A stretch of DNA of 64,000 nt, taken from the NCBI RefSeq assembly GCF_040183065.1, contig NC_091131.1, forward strand, positions 13,104,300-13,168,299, in the 5' to 3' direction. The position numbers and the translations under genes are program-made. Under the pieces are notes generated by a model. It searched no databases. It was given only the letters and a program-made list of their open reading frames with translations, and was not told the DNA's origin. Shown here in pieces: positions 22,509 to 33,004 of the stretch (positions are counted from its first letter, which is position 1; each line of letters opens with the position of its first letter). This DNA comes from Periplaneta americana. Taxonomy: Eukaryota; Arthropoda; Insecta; Blattodea; Blattidae.

Positions 22509-23087
22509 TACTCTTAAATGAATGTTAAAATAACATAATTTGGTAAGATTACGCAATATAAACTGGAATACCGGTAATCGTCTTTCAATGACTAAATGTC
22601 TTTCCTTCTTGGATTTACCGCATTCTTTTCAAAATAAACTTCAGAACGGTATGAATGCTAGCTTGAGCCTGCTTGCTTTTTCTTTGTAAGTGGTGTATTA
22701 AAACTTGTATTATATTTTCATAAAGTAGCCTATATAGTGATTCTGAAATCATTATTTGTTATATAATATGTGTATAATGTCTTGTGTATTGTAAACTTAT
22801 GTTCATAGTTATATATATATATATATATTGCATTTAACATTAGTCCATTGAGAGAGAAGAGCCATATTCATGTTTTACTGTAAAAAAATATACATTTTTT
22901 GTGAGAAATTAAAATGATCCATATGGTAGTTTAGTAATTTTAGGTTAAATTGATGGAGTGCAATATATAGTAAAAATTTTCATTATGTCAGATCTGGTCT
23001 TACATCTTGTAAAAATAAATGTATGTAGCAATAATTTGATAGTTTTAAATTATAGATATCGTAAATTGATGACGAATTCGGGAAGGG
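22509..23087. other. No gene seen
   Basis: AT-rich; a short (AT)n run lies at about 22810-22829. Confidence 0.5.
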
Positions 23088-23995
23088 CTTACAAGGGAAG
23101 GGTTTCGGCTCGAACAGGAATTTTTGGTTAAAAATTTGTACAGACGCTTACCTCACAATGGTGATGAAGACCGTAAAAGCATTCATTTGTGTAACTCTCC
23201 GTTTGGTTGGTATTGGTCAATACACTTCTTTAAAAATGTACATGAGGATTCTCTATAAAATGCATGAAACAGCATGGAGCAGAGCAATAAGCACAACACG
23301 CAGAAGCAACACCTGAACAATCTTCTGAACCACACTCCAGTGCTGAAAAAACAAATACCACCTGAATTACATTTTTGAAGTCCGAGACTTGTTCAGGATT
23401 CACGTAACCAGCTGACTGCCAGGAATACTGAAGCATAGTGCGGTACACTGGAGCAGACAACTGGTTATGAATAACAGAGTGCATTTTCATTGTAAACACT
23501 CGATTTCCCAAGTTAAGTTCTGGATTCTCAGCAAGAATTCTTATGTAATCTGTTATCCTCCGAGCATATATTTTGTATTGTCTAAGGAAATAGATATTCA
23601 GAGGCTGGATATATTTAGTTTTTTAGGTGGAATGATCATCCATTCCATGTCCTAGCCTTGGAATGATCCATTTATTAAGGTCGTGTCCTTGTGCGCATTC
23701 AATGACTCACACAACAGTGTACACTTTTGATTAGCTGCAATATTTTCAGACAGAACGTTGGAGAAAAATGTTCTTAAATGGACTTTAGACATTTTACCAG
23801 TCGCACTAGCTTCTAGGCTAGGCTAGGCTTATGGGTAAGCTGTCCCATCCCCTTAACTTGTACAGTGCTCTAACAGATAAACCACACATTACACAAACGA
23901 ATGCTTTTGGGAGCTTTACAGAGATGTAAAGATGGGCCTGTATACAAATTTTGGATACGAAATTGCTGTTCGAGCCGAAACCCTTCCCTTGTTAG
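23088..23995. mobile_element. TIR DNA transposon copy 2, uninterrupted (908 bp)
   Basis: It is colinear with 2703-4078 except that the block 3347-3776 and a short duplication near 3911-3950 of that copy are absent. The ends are inverted: CTTACAAGGGAAGGGTTTCG and the complement ending CCTTCCCTTGTTAG. Three GGCTA direct repeats occur near 23815-23830. It is a defective, internally deleted element. Confidence 0.8.
23230..23508 (-). pseudogene. Cys-rich transposase-like C-terminal fragment in copy 2
   Basis: The open frame of about 93 codons is nearly identical to that at 2845-3123. It contains YSWQSAGYVNPEQVSDFKNV, an ECGSEDC segment, the cluster ACCAYCSAPCCFMHF and a stop in the same place. 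Preservation of the frame in both copies may simply mean both derive recently from one source. The family is not identified. Confidence 0.5.
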
Positions 23996-24912
23996 ACGTA
24001 TTGATTCCAATTTGTGACGAAAAATTAAATACAAAAGGAATAAGTAAGACAGTTTAAAGAGCTGAGGATAAAGCATGTACCTGTATGAATTTCTATATAT
24101 GTTGATTGGTTGATACGAGGAAAAGTAGACATTTGTTATATAATTGTATTTAAAGAGGTAGCAGAAACTTGGATCTAACTTTGCTGATCTCTTACTGATA
24201 AGATCCAAATTATTGTGGATAGAATAAAAAGAACAACATAAATGTTCATGAGGAGAGGAAAGCATGAGAAAAGCACTTCTCTGCTGGTGGTTAAGCTCAC
24301 ACATTAGTGTCAAATCTTCTTGTAAGATCTATGCTGCAATGGACAAACTTTAGCCTAGATAATCAAAGCACTTGCCAATAACAGTACCGGTACACGTGGG
24401 AAAAGAGCACAATGTCACAGCAGTAGTATTAGTGTGCAAGGACACAAAACAAATCAAGCAATTGTGAACAAATTTTTTTTTTTTCTGATTACTCCCATAT
24501 GTGTGTAAAGTTTGTTGTTTGTATCAAATTTTGTTTTACAGTGACTACTCGTGTTTTTATCTCAGAAATACTGATTTTTAATATCCTGATTTTGTTTTGA
24601 ATGATTATTACTATATCCCTCAAATAAACCTGCTGTTAATTCTTAAGAATTACCATATGGGACTACAGATCTTTGAATCTATAATTACAGAAATGCAGTT
24701 TTCCAGATCTTTTATTTTACTCTGCTTATTTGTTTTCTTCTATTCTATTAATATATTTTATTTTATAGCAGATTACATAATTATATTTTATATTATATCC
24801 TATTTGTATTATACTTTATGTTTTATTCCGCGCCATATTCTTCTAGGTTGATTCAAATTTCCTTAGACATAAACATTTAACTACCATTTAAATAGCAACA
24901 AATGCAGATCAT
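23996..24912. other. No gene seen
   Basis: AT-rich. Frames at 23870-24313 and 24597-24851 are hydrophobic or low-complexity translations of AT-rich DNA without splice or domain support. Confidence 0.5.
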
Positions 24913-24970
24913 GCAAATCTAGCTTTCAGGTAGCTGTGAAGCTGATTTGAATAATTTCAAGAGAAAAATG

Positions 24971-25043
24971 TTCCGGGGCCAGGTATCGAACCAGGGACCT
25001 TTGGCTAAATGCACCAATGCTCTCCCGACTGAGCTACCCAAGA
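24971..25043 (-). repeat. tRNA-like unit 1 of array
   Basis: The D stem GCTC/GAGC, the anticodon stem around TTGGTGCATTTAGCCAA and the T arm with loop TTCGATA are visible on minus. The acceptor stem is imperfect. It is a TE-borne tRNA relic. Confidence 0.7.
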
Positions 25044-25157
25044 ACTCTACCCGACACCGAGTTTGTGTGCACTCACTGTTGGATGCTTGACGGTTTGCCA
25101 GCCCATTTTGAGGTATGTGGAGATAAAGGGAAAAATTGAGTCAGTGTGGGATAGAGT

Positions 25158-25229
25158 TCCTGAGTAGCTCAGTCGGGAGAGCATTGGTGCATTTAGCCAA
25201 AGATTCCAGGTTCGATACCCGCCCCGGAA
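25158..25229 (+). repeat. tRNA-like unit 2 of array
   Basis: A box TAGCTCAGTCGGGAG and B box GGTTCGATACC. It is the mirror partner of unit 1 across the palindrome. Confidence 0.7.
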
Positions 25230-25300
25230 CAATTTTTCCCTTGAAATTATTCAAATCAGCTTCACAGAGAGTTATACCTGAAAGCTAGATTTGCATAATA

Positions 25301-26052
25301 AAGAGTGCGACAAAACATCCTCCCTAATTTAAAGTTTAAATAAAAAACAGATGGATCAAAATAATGAAACTTTATTAATATGAATGGTAACTTAACAGTA
25401 GGAATTTTTCATTTTTTGAATAACGTGTCTCTCAAGTGGTGTCCTTCACTATCAATGCTTTGTTGAATGCGACTTCGGAAATCCTGAATCACTCTAACTA
25501 GCAATTTCTTGAGGAATAAGACCAATTTCTTACTGTATTGCATTTCTTAGGTCTGGCAAAGTCCTTGGCCGATGTTTGGACACCTCAGCCTTAAGATTTT
25601 TTTTTTTTTCAGTAGGTTATTTTACGACGCCTCAGCCTTAAGTTGCCCCCATTGAAAAAAATCTCAGGGTGCAAGGTCTGGTGATCGTGCTGGCCAGGGG
25701 ACGTCGCCACGTGAAGAAATTAAGTGTCCGGGAAACATCTGAGCAGTGACAATGGAATTACCACTTATCAGAAACGATACCACAGCGTAAGCACGTTCTT
25801 CACCCGTCCACAGCATAGTTGGAATTCGTTACAGATTACAATTTGCACTAATTGAATGTCAATTCCGTGTATTCAATGTCCTATTTAATTCTTGTTGTTT
25901 TGCGCATGTCATTTGATATCGCTATGGCAACGCATGTAAACCTAAATTTCCCACTGTTTAGATACAATTCATATTAATACAGTTTCCTTATTTTGATCCA
26001 TCTGTTCATTATTTAAACTTTAAATTAGGGAGGATGTTTTGCCGCACCCTTT
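25301..26052 (-). mobile_element. Tc1/mariner-type element, internally deleted
   Basis: The ends AAGRGTGCGRCAAAACATCC and the matching right end are inverted over at least 60 bp (the block ATCCTCCCTAATTTAAAG is exact). TA flanks are present at 25299-25300 and 26053-26054. Minus-strand relics of the transposase C-terminus are seen near 25540-25800, including VPWPARSPDLAPCDFFQWG and KAEVSKHRPRTLPDLRNAIQ. It is split by the 34-bp SINE scrap at 25596-25629 and lacks the catalytic core. It inserted into the tRNA-like array. Confidence 0.8.
25596..25629 (-). mobile_element. 34-bp SINE tail scrap with 13-bp TSD
   Basis: CCTCAGCCTTAAG occurs exactly at 25583-25595 and 25630-25642. Between the copies are a T run and CAGTAGGTTATTTTACGACG, which matches the 3' end of the SINE family at 54110-54356. 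It is an extreme 5'-truncated retrotransposition event. Confidence 0.85.
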
Positions 26053-26186
26053 ACAAGTCACTGTTCGTTAACAGAGAAACCACAATTTAAGTCACACAGA
26101 ATTTGTGTGCACTCAACGTTGGATGCCAGTCCACTTTGAGGTATGTGGAGAGAAAGGGAAAAATTGAGTTGGTGTCGAGTAGAGTT

Positions 26187-26259
26187 CCTGGGTAGCTCAG
26201 TTAGGAGAACATTGGTACGTTTAGCCAAAGGTCCCAGGTTCGATACCCGACCCCGGAAC
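26187..26259 (+). repeat. tRNA-like unit 3 of array
   Basis: The full D, anticodon and T arms are discernible. The T-stem 3' side has one substitution. Confidence 0.7.
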
Positions 26260-26406
26260 AATTTTTCCCTTGATGTTCGTTAACAGAAAACCACAATTGA
26301 AGTCACACAGAGTATGTGTGCACTCAATGTTGGATGCTTGACGGTTTGCCAGCCCAGTGAGGTATGTGGAGATAAAGGGAAAAATTGAATCTGTGTCGGG
26401 TAGAGT

Positions 26407-26471
26407 TCCTGGGTCTGGAGAGCATTGGTGCGTTTAGCCAAAGGTCCCGGGTTCGATACCCGGCCCCGGAA
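26407..26471 (+). repeat. tRNA-like unit 4 of array, D arm deleted
   Basis: Same as unit 3, but about 8 bases (TAGCTCAG) are missing from the D arm, removing the A box. The T arm CCGGG/CCCGG is perfect. Confidence 0.75.
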
Positions 26472-26507
26472 CAATTTTTCCCTTGAAATTATTCAAATAC
26501 AGATCAT

Positions 26508-27221
26508 TCTCCGAAACAAGGTTTTAATATCTGTTACAACTTATCATTTTTTGACAGTAACTCAATTTGGAAGTCTTACCATATTTTGTACATGGAAACA
26601 AAAGACTGTTATAATACCAGATGGAATTAATCGAAATAATTGAAGTGCTGTTCATGCAGAAAATGAGAAATCAACCAGGATAAATCATAATCGATAGATG
26701 CAATATCTGGATTACTCTTGATGCATATAGTTATTGAATCTTGACTGTTGTCTTACATCAGACATTTTCGATGGCACACTAGAGAGTTGTTATGTTGGTA
26801 AGAACTCACTTATGGTTGACTAAAGACTGATAGCGATTATGCAAAATGTATGCACAATCCAATTAGACTACAGTGTGACATCAATGGTCCTACAATCTGG
26901 AATAAGTTCGAAGTGAAATGTATCTTCAAAATCACGTCAAAAGCTTTTTTTAAATCGAACAACAGGTTATGCTTGGTGGTTAAAGGTACCATTGCTTTCC
27001 TTCATCTGAATTTCTGAAAAACATACAGGATGAACTGTAAGTAATGACATTAATTTCAGGGGGTTATTCTTTGAGATATTTCAAACAAAAATCTTTAATA
27101 CAATTTTGCTCGTGTTTGCTTCCTTTTCGAGATAAAAATTTTTTTATAAGAAACATTTCATGGCGTGTTTTAGGAAAGCCATTTATTTAATTCCCAATAT
27201 GCTCAGTCAATTTAAGAGAGC
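26508..27221. other. No gene seen
   Basis: AT-rich; no supported feature. The stretch at about 27020-27150 resembles the terminal region of other TEs by style only. Confidence 0.45.
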
Positions 27222-27905
27222 AGTGTATTATGTATGTATGTATGTATGTATGTATGTATGTATGTATGTATGTATGTATGTATTTATTCACACTGCAATG
27301 GGTATATACCCGGTGGCAGTGGTAACTAATTACACTCAATAATGACAATAATAAACTTATTAATTAAAAATACAATTAATGATAATACTAATAATTAATA
27401 CTAATAATAATAATAATAATAATAACAACAACAACAACAACAGGGAATATACTAAATTAAATGAAACGATCACTTAAAATAACATTTGAAATATTCTAAT
27501 TTGTATCTTAAAACTAAGATCCAACTAAAACCCACGAGTATATGTTCATATCTGCACAAGTACCTTTCAACATTACACTCATTTCGCTGTCAACTCACTC
27601 ACTGCACTGGAACTACGACACATTTCACTGATTCTATCCTGATTTCACTAACACTTCAAAAACATTTCACTGTTCAAATACTTTGCACTGCCACTATAAC
27701 CTATACAGCTTCACTGACAGGAACACGTTTCACTTACACAGCACACTTCACTGACACGACATACTTCTTCACTGATACAACACACTTCACTGACACAACA
27801 TAATTCTTCACTGATACAACACTTCAATAACAACATATCATTTACACCCTTTAAGTACTGTGTATAATTACCGTCTATTAGTAAGGTCCTTAAGCCTATT
27901 TTATA
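27222..27905 (-). mobile_element. LINE 3' UTR copy, (TATG)n tail
   Basis: About 90% identical by eye to 21368-21960, including TATTTATTCACACTGCAATG and the CACTGACA-rich block. The tail is a long (TATG)n microsatellite at about 27222-27281. This copy is truncated before the coding part, so no protein remains. A possible 7-bp flanking repeat is TATTATG. Confidence 0.8.
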
Positions 27906-28834
27906 GGCTATACTATTATGATAGTAAATGATTGAAATAATTTGTTTTGTCCTTTAAATGTGTAGAAATAAATGTAACTTTTCGTTCTCAAAAGGAATTT
28001 TAAAATGTTACATTTTTTTTATATAGGTTTTTTCACTCTAACCAGTATTTACATGAGTTTTACTTGATTGGGCATACTCTATATACCAAAAGTGTGTTAG
28101 ATTAATATTTTCTGCTTGTTATGCAAGACCGCATTAAATAATCGCAGGTCATTTGTTTTCATTTTATTATTAGAGCCTGATTGAGGCAGCACAGATATAA
28201 AGCGCATTGTCATTTTAAAACTCATTTATTTCGTTAAATATCGATCCTATAAAAATTTTTTTCGCAATGAAACTTGTTGAAAACGTTTTAAAAGGAATTT
28301 TTGTTATGTAATATTATCCTAAAAAATCAATAATGAGCAAGATATTTCGATCTATTTACTTCAGTGTCCCTTATAACCCATCTTTTAAAGAAAGTATTTT
28401 GAATACCATACAGCCTAAAATATATCTTATTGTACATACCAATTTTCGCAGAAATCAGTTCAGCCATTATCACATGAAAAGGTAACAAACATACAGACAT
28501 ACAAACAAAAATTTCAAGAATGCGATTTTCGGTCTCAAGATACCGGTAGTTCATTATACATGTTAACACCAGTTATTTTTGTCAAATTGAAAATTACTAG
28601 AAAAATTTAGGTTAGAGTTTTACCGATATAGTCCGACCATCGGATCTGTGCCCCTGTAAGATATGCGAACTGAACCCTAATTCCTTCTCAGCCTCGGTAA
28701 TTCATTTCTATCCCTGCATTTCTATCTCTCTCTTTTCTATCTCTCTCCCTTTCTGTCGCCCACTACTCACAATTTTGGCCTTCTTACGGGACAGTTTACA
28801 ATATTTGCACTTGTAGTCCAGTGTTGTCAACTCA
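27906..28834. other. No gene seen
   Basis: AT-rich; a TE-like segment (GAAATCAGTTCAGCCATTAT) lies near 28450 but has no definable borders. Confidence 0.45.
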
Positions 28835-28837
28835 ACA

Positions 28838-30210
28838 TGAATATTGTAGCACGGAGTGGCGAAAGAAATATTATTAAGCAAGTACGTAATAGCCAGTGGC
28901 GTAGCGTCAATGTAAGCTAAAAAGCTTAGCTTCCCCAGTTAATAATAATTTCATAATAAACCTGCAGTTTATGGAGAAAATTATTTATTAATTTTAATAG
29001 AATTTATATTTACGCGTTAAATATTGTGATGCAGCAGTAAACAAGAAGCCTGCACACACCAGCTTCCAAGCAGACTGGTTTCTTCTGTGTAATCCACCCC
29101 GCAGATTTTCCATCCCTTTTAAACTACCCTAGTCGCAAGGCTCGAAAAGAAGCTAGCTTTAACATTTAAAATAAGTAGTTTCCGAGTTATCCCTATTCGT
29201 CAGTTGTGTTCAGTTGAAGTGTTAGTGTGCACTGTGGCTGATATAATAAATAATGAGTGAAATAACAGTTCCTGACACTAATTTACTTGAATTTTTTTTA
29301 GGACAATTGTATTATCAAGACTGACTTACGAACAAAAGTGTGATTTAAAAAACAAATGACCGACTCCCTTGCTGTCAATGAAGGACACAACCAAAAGACA
29401 GACGCATACTTACGTAATGATACTAATACTGTGATTTCTCTAAGTAGGACAGGGAGTGAGCTAATGTTATACGTATACGTGTCTATTTGTTAAGAGATAT
29501 GTGTAAACCGTGAAATCATATTTTATTACGTATCATTTGAGGTCATGCCTTATTGGTGTTACTTACGAGGTTCCAACCAATCTTCGACTGCTGACTTGAA
29601 ATTGACTACTATTTATTTTAAGACTGTATTTTTGTAATACGTTTTCTCATATTGCATGAAAGACAACTTGAGTTAGCTTCCCCTGCTCAAAATTTCATGC
29701 TACGCCACTGGTAATAGCATTTTGCGATGAAGAGAAACAAACAGGTCAATATCTGTTTCCTATAAATCAGGCAACGAAAAGAGCAGCTGATATCACAGGT
29801 GAGGCTTATATTATTTCAATTGATTATGTATTAAAATTACTTACTTAACTAATACTAATAATACAACTTTTTATGTAATTTATATAGACAGGTCAGAACT
29901 CCTAATAAAGAAAATCAGGAGAGAGAGAGTCTGTGCAGGAGATGAAAAGCTAGAATCACTAGAGATGAATAGACCAAGTGAACTTTTAGTTATTGTAGAT
30001 GATATGAACCGATGTATTTTAAGAAGAAAGATACAAGGATTTTATGCCGTTTAGAAAGAAGTTTCAACATTGAATAAATTACTGAAAAGCAATAATTTCC
30101 AAGGTTGGAGAGAAAAACTACGGAAAGTGATTCGAGACATAGGATTTAGGTTTAAAATTGTAGAAATACAAAATGTATTTTGATTGAAAGAAATTATATT
30201 GTAGCATAGA
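28838..30210 (+). pseudogene. Transposase-derived pseudogene (N-terminal part), split by a hAT insertion
   Basis: The first segment (28838-28893) reads MNIVARSGERNIIKQVRN. After the hAT insert the frame resumes IAFCDEEKQTGQYLFPINQA and TKRAADITG, shifted by one base relative to the first segment. A GTGAGG donor follows, and a second segment starts near 29889 with ELLIKKIRRERVCAGDEKLE, then NRCILRRKIQGFYAV, a stop, and KSNNFQGWREKLRKVIRDIG. These match the helix-turn-helix N-terminal region common in insect DDE-type transposases as I remember them; the catalytic part is missing. In-frame stops and shifts make it non-functional. The apparent intron (about 29799-29888) could be real or an old insertion. 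Confidence 0.6.
28894..29710. mobile_element. hAT element, internally deleted, perfect 8-bp TSD
   Basis: The ends are CAGTGGCGTAGCGTCAATGT on the left and the inverted ...ATGCTACGCCACTG on the right. GTAATAGC is duplicated exactly at 28886-28893 and 29711-29718, the 8-bp TSD of hAT elements. The interior includes a start region (ATGAGTGAAATAACAG near 29252) and scraps suggesting the N-terminus of a TTF/ZMYM-type hAT transposase, broken by stops. It disrupts the transposase pseudogene at 28838-30210. Confidence 0.9.
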
Positions 30211-30269
30211 GGACCAGTTATTTACGACACCGTTTGAAGGAAGTTGGCAACATCCCTATTCGGCAAGGT

Positions 30270-31130
<861 letters not shown>

Positions 31131-31310
31131 TCTAGTATAGTGGTTACTATATTTTCCATTGGATCCAAGATTCATGGGTTCAAACCTGGACGAGGCAGTG
31201 GATTTTTGCAGTAAGGACAATAATAATCCTTGGCAAGTAAAGAAAGTAAAACTGGAAAGCCCATATCATAGATTTACGGAGTTTAACAGAGTTGTGTTCC
31301 TATATAAGAG
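31131..31310 (+). mobile_element. tRNA-derived SINE head
   Basis: An A-box-like TAGTATAGTGGTTA (31134-31147) and a B-box-like GGGTTCAAACCTGG (31177-31190) are spaced as in a tRNA, followed by a non-tRNA body. The 3' end is not defined. Confidence 0.55.
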
Positions 31311-31738
31311 GATTCTAAGCAAAATTTACCAGCCATATTTCGCCCACGTCAAACTTCCAACTCTGGAGGTAACACAATGAGCATATACAATCTTTGGGGC
31401 CTATGGTTTAGTCCCGTTCTCCACAAGTAATGGATCTATCCAAGCCAAGAGAAAACAAGAAAATGTGTCGAGATGTGAAACAACAAAGACGAGACTGATG
31501 CCAAAGGTATGTCGAATCTGAGTCCACAGGATTATGACTCCTGCACTCTACTCCACCAGGCTGCTGTGGCAGCTTAATTTAAGTTAAATATACCGGTAAC
31601 ATTTTGAAAGTTTTCTATAAGCATTCTATAAACACAAGATAATAAATAACATCTGAATTCAACAGATTTCAATATTCTGTTCATACAGAAATCAGAAATA
31701 CTGGTAACGTACTATCTCTAACAAAAATACTCTTTGAG
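31311..31738. other. No gene seen
   Basis: Possible SINE body to about 31560; no further structure recognised. Confidence 0.4.
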
Positions 31739-31754
31739 AAACACTTTTAAAGGT

Positions 31755-32904
31755 CATCATCATCATCATCCTTCACGAATTAGGCCTCTGTAGACCTGTT
31801 TCGGCCCCATCTAGCAGTCTTCTTAACCGTCTTCCTGGTCGACGATGTCCTCTAGGTTTATATTGCATCATAATTTTTGGGATTCTTGAATTTTCCATTC
31901 TTCTTACATGATCTAGCCAATTGAATTTGTATCTGCTGATTTTTTCTTCTACTGACTCTACTTCTAATTGTTCTAAAATTTCTTCATTCCTTTTTCGGTC
32001 TAAAAGAGTATATCCTGGTGTCCTGAAAAATTTCATTTCCGTTGCTTTGAATCTGTTCATGTCTTTTTTCTTTAATGTCCAAATCTCGCTTCCGTATAGA
32101 AGGGTGGGTAATGCTAGTGTATTATATATTTTTATTCTTGTAGATTTTTGTACTAATTTAGCTTTTAATGTATTGTTTATTATTCCTAGAATTTGTGTAA
32201 ATTTGGTAATTTTCTTGTTCACATCTTTTTCATTTTGATAAGATATTTCACAACCCAGATAATTGAAATTTTGCACTTGTTCGAGGCATTGGTAATTGTG
32301 TATTATCTTACTTCTGACTGGGTCTTGTCCTAAAAATGCCATTACTTTTGATTTTTGTGCTGAAATTTCCATCCCAAAATCTTTTAATATTTTATTTAAT
32401 GTATACAATCCTCTTTGTAAATTATCCTCTGAATTGGAAATTATGACTTGATCATCGGCATAGAGTAAGGTATTTAATGTTAGAGCACTGGTTATTTTGA
32501 TTCCTGATGTGTAGATTTGGTTCCATTTTAAAATAATTTCATTTATATAAATATTAAATAAAGTTGGTGATAGTGGACAACCTTGTCGAACTCCATTATT
32601 AACTAATTTTCTTTCGGATATACAGTTATTTATTTTGACACTTATTTTGCTGTCTGTGTAGATTTCTATTATATTTTGGAATAGCAAATTTGGAATATTA
32701 TTTTCTTGTAATATGTCGAATAAAAGGTCTCTTCGGACTTTATCAAAAGCTTTCACAAAATCAATAAAAGCTATATGGGTTTCTAAATTAAATTATCTTC
32801 TTTTTTCCAACAATAGTTTGATACTAAATAATGGATCTACACATGATCTGCCTTTTTAAAGCCATTTTGACACTCCAGAAGGAAAGAAAAAAAAAATAAA
32901 AAAA
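31755..32904 (-). mobile_element. 5'-truncated LINE with 16-bp TSD and (ATG)n tail
   Basis: AAACACTTTTAAAGGT is present at both 31739-31754 and 32905-32920, a perfect TSD. On minus the element ends in (ATG)n (plus CATCATCATCATC at 31755-31769). It retains most of the RT. The perfect TSD and long open frame indicate a fairly recent insertion. Confidence 0.9.
31773..32756 (-). pseudogene. LINE reverse transcriptase, C-terminal 327 codons
   Basis: The open frame includes KAFDKVRRDLLF (RT motif A region), NGVRQGCPLSPTLFNIYIN (motif B), YADD with preceding LNTLL (motif C, catalytic Asp pair) and NFNYLGCEI. The post-RT segment has LLYGSEIWTLKKKD and FNWLDHVRRMENSRIPKIM. The apparent start lies in the middle of motif A; upstream, the frame continues IAFIDFV but is broken by a stop and shift before 32870. 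The endonuclease domain is lost by 5' truncation, so the element cannot mobilise itself. The clade is unassigned. Confidence 0.85.
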
Positions 32905-33004
32905 AAACACTTTTAAAGGTAAAGATTAATAATAAAGATTAATACGCAGATAGCTTTAATATTTCCTGATGTTTCTTATGATATCTTCATTCCAGGTCAG
33001 TTTG

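Larger units (their letters stand above)
24913..26494. mobile_element. Array of four tRNA-like units (-,+,+,+) with a mariner-type insertion
   Basis: The array holds tRNA-like units at 24971-25043 (minus), 25158-25229, 26187-26259 and 26407-26471 (plus). The first two form a palindrome (24911-25296) ending in ATGCAAATCTAGCTTTCAGG and its complement. The last two are direct tandem units of about 220 bp, each starting GTTCGTTAACAG and ending at CAATTTTTCCCTTG. The whole array is flanked by AAATGCAGATCAT (24900-24912) and AAATACAGATCAT (26495-26507), a 13-bp TSD with one mismatch. The mariner-type element at 25301-26052 splits it at a TA that is intact in the related copy near 50025. Confidence 0.8.

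Noticed and set aside
23810-23835. TTAGG-type insect telomere repeats (CTAGGCTAGGCTAGGC)
   Set aside because: Only three GGCTA units in both TIR-element copies; not the telomeric pentamer and not an array.
24597-24851. Hydrophobic 84-codon frame as a membrane protein
   Set aside because: Composition matches random AT-rich DNA (Ile, Tyr, Phe); no start context, splice site or relative.
21600-27803. Thr/Ser-rich open frames at 21600-21866 and 27486-27803 as a shared gene family
   Set aside because: They lie in the 3' UTR of two copies of one LINE, are antisense to it, and result from short CACTGACA-type direct repeats.
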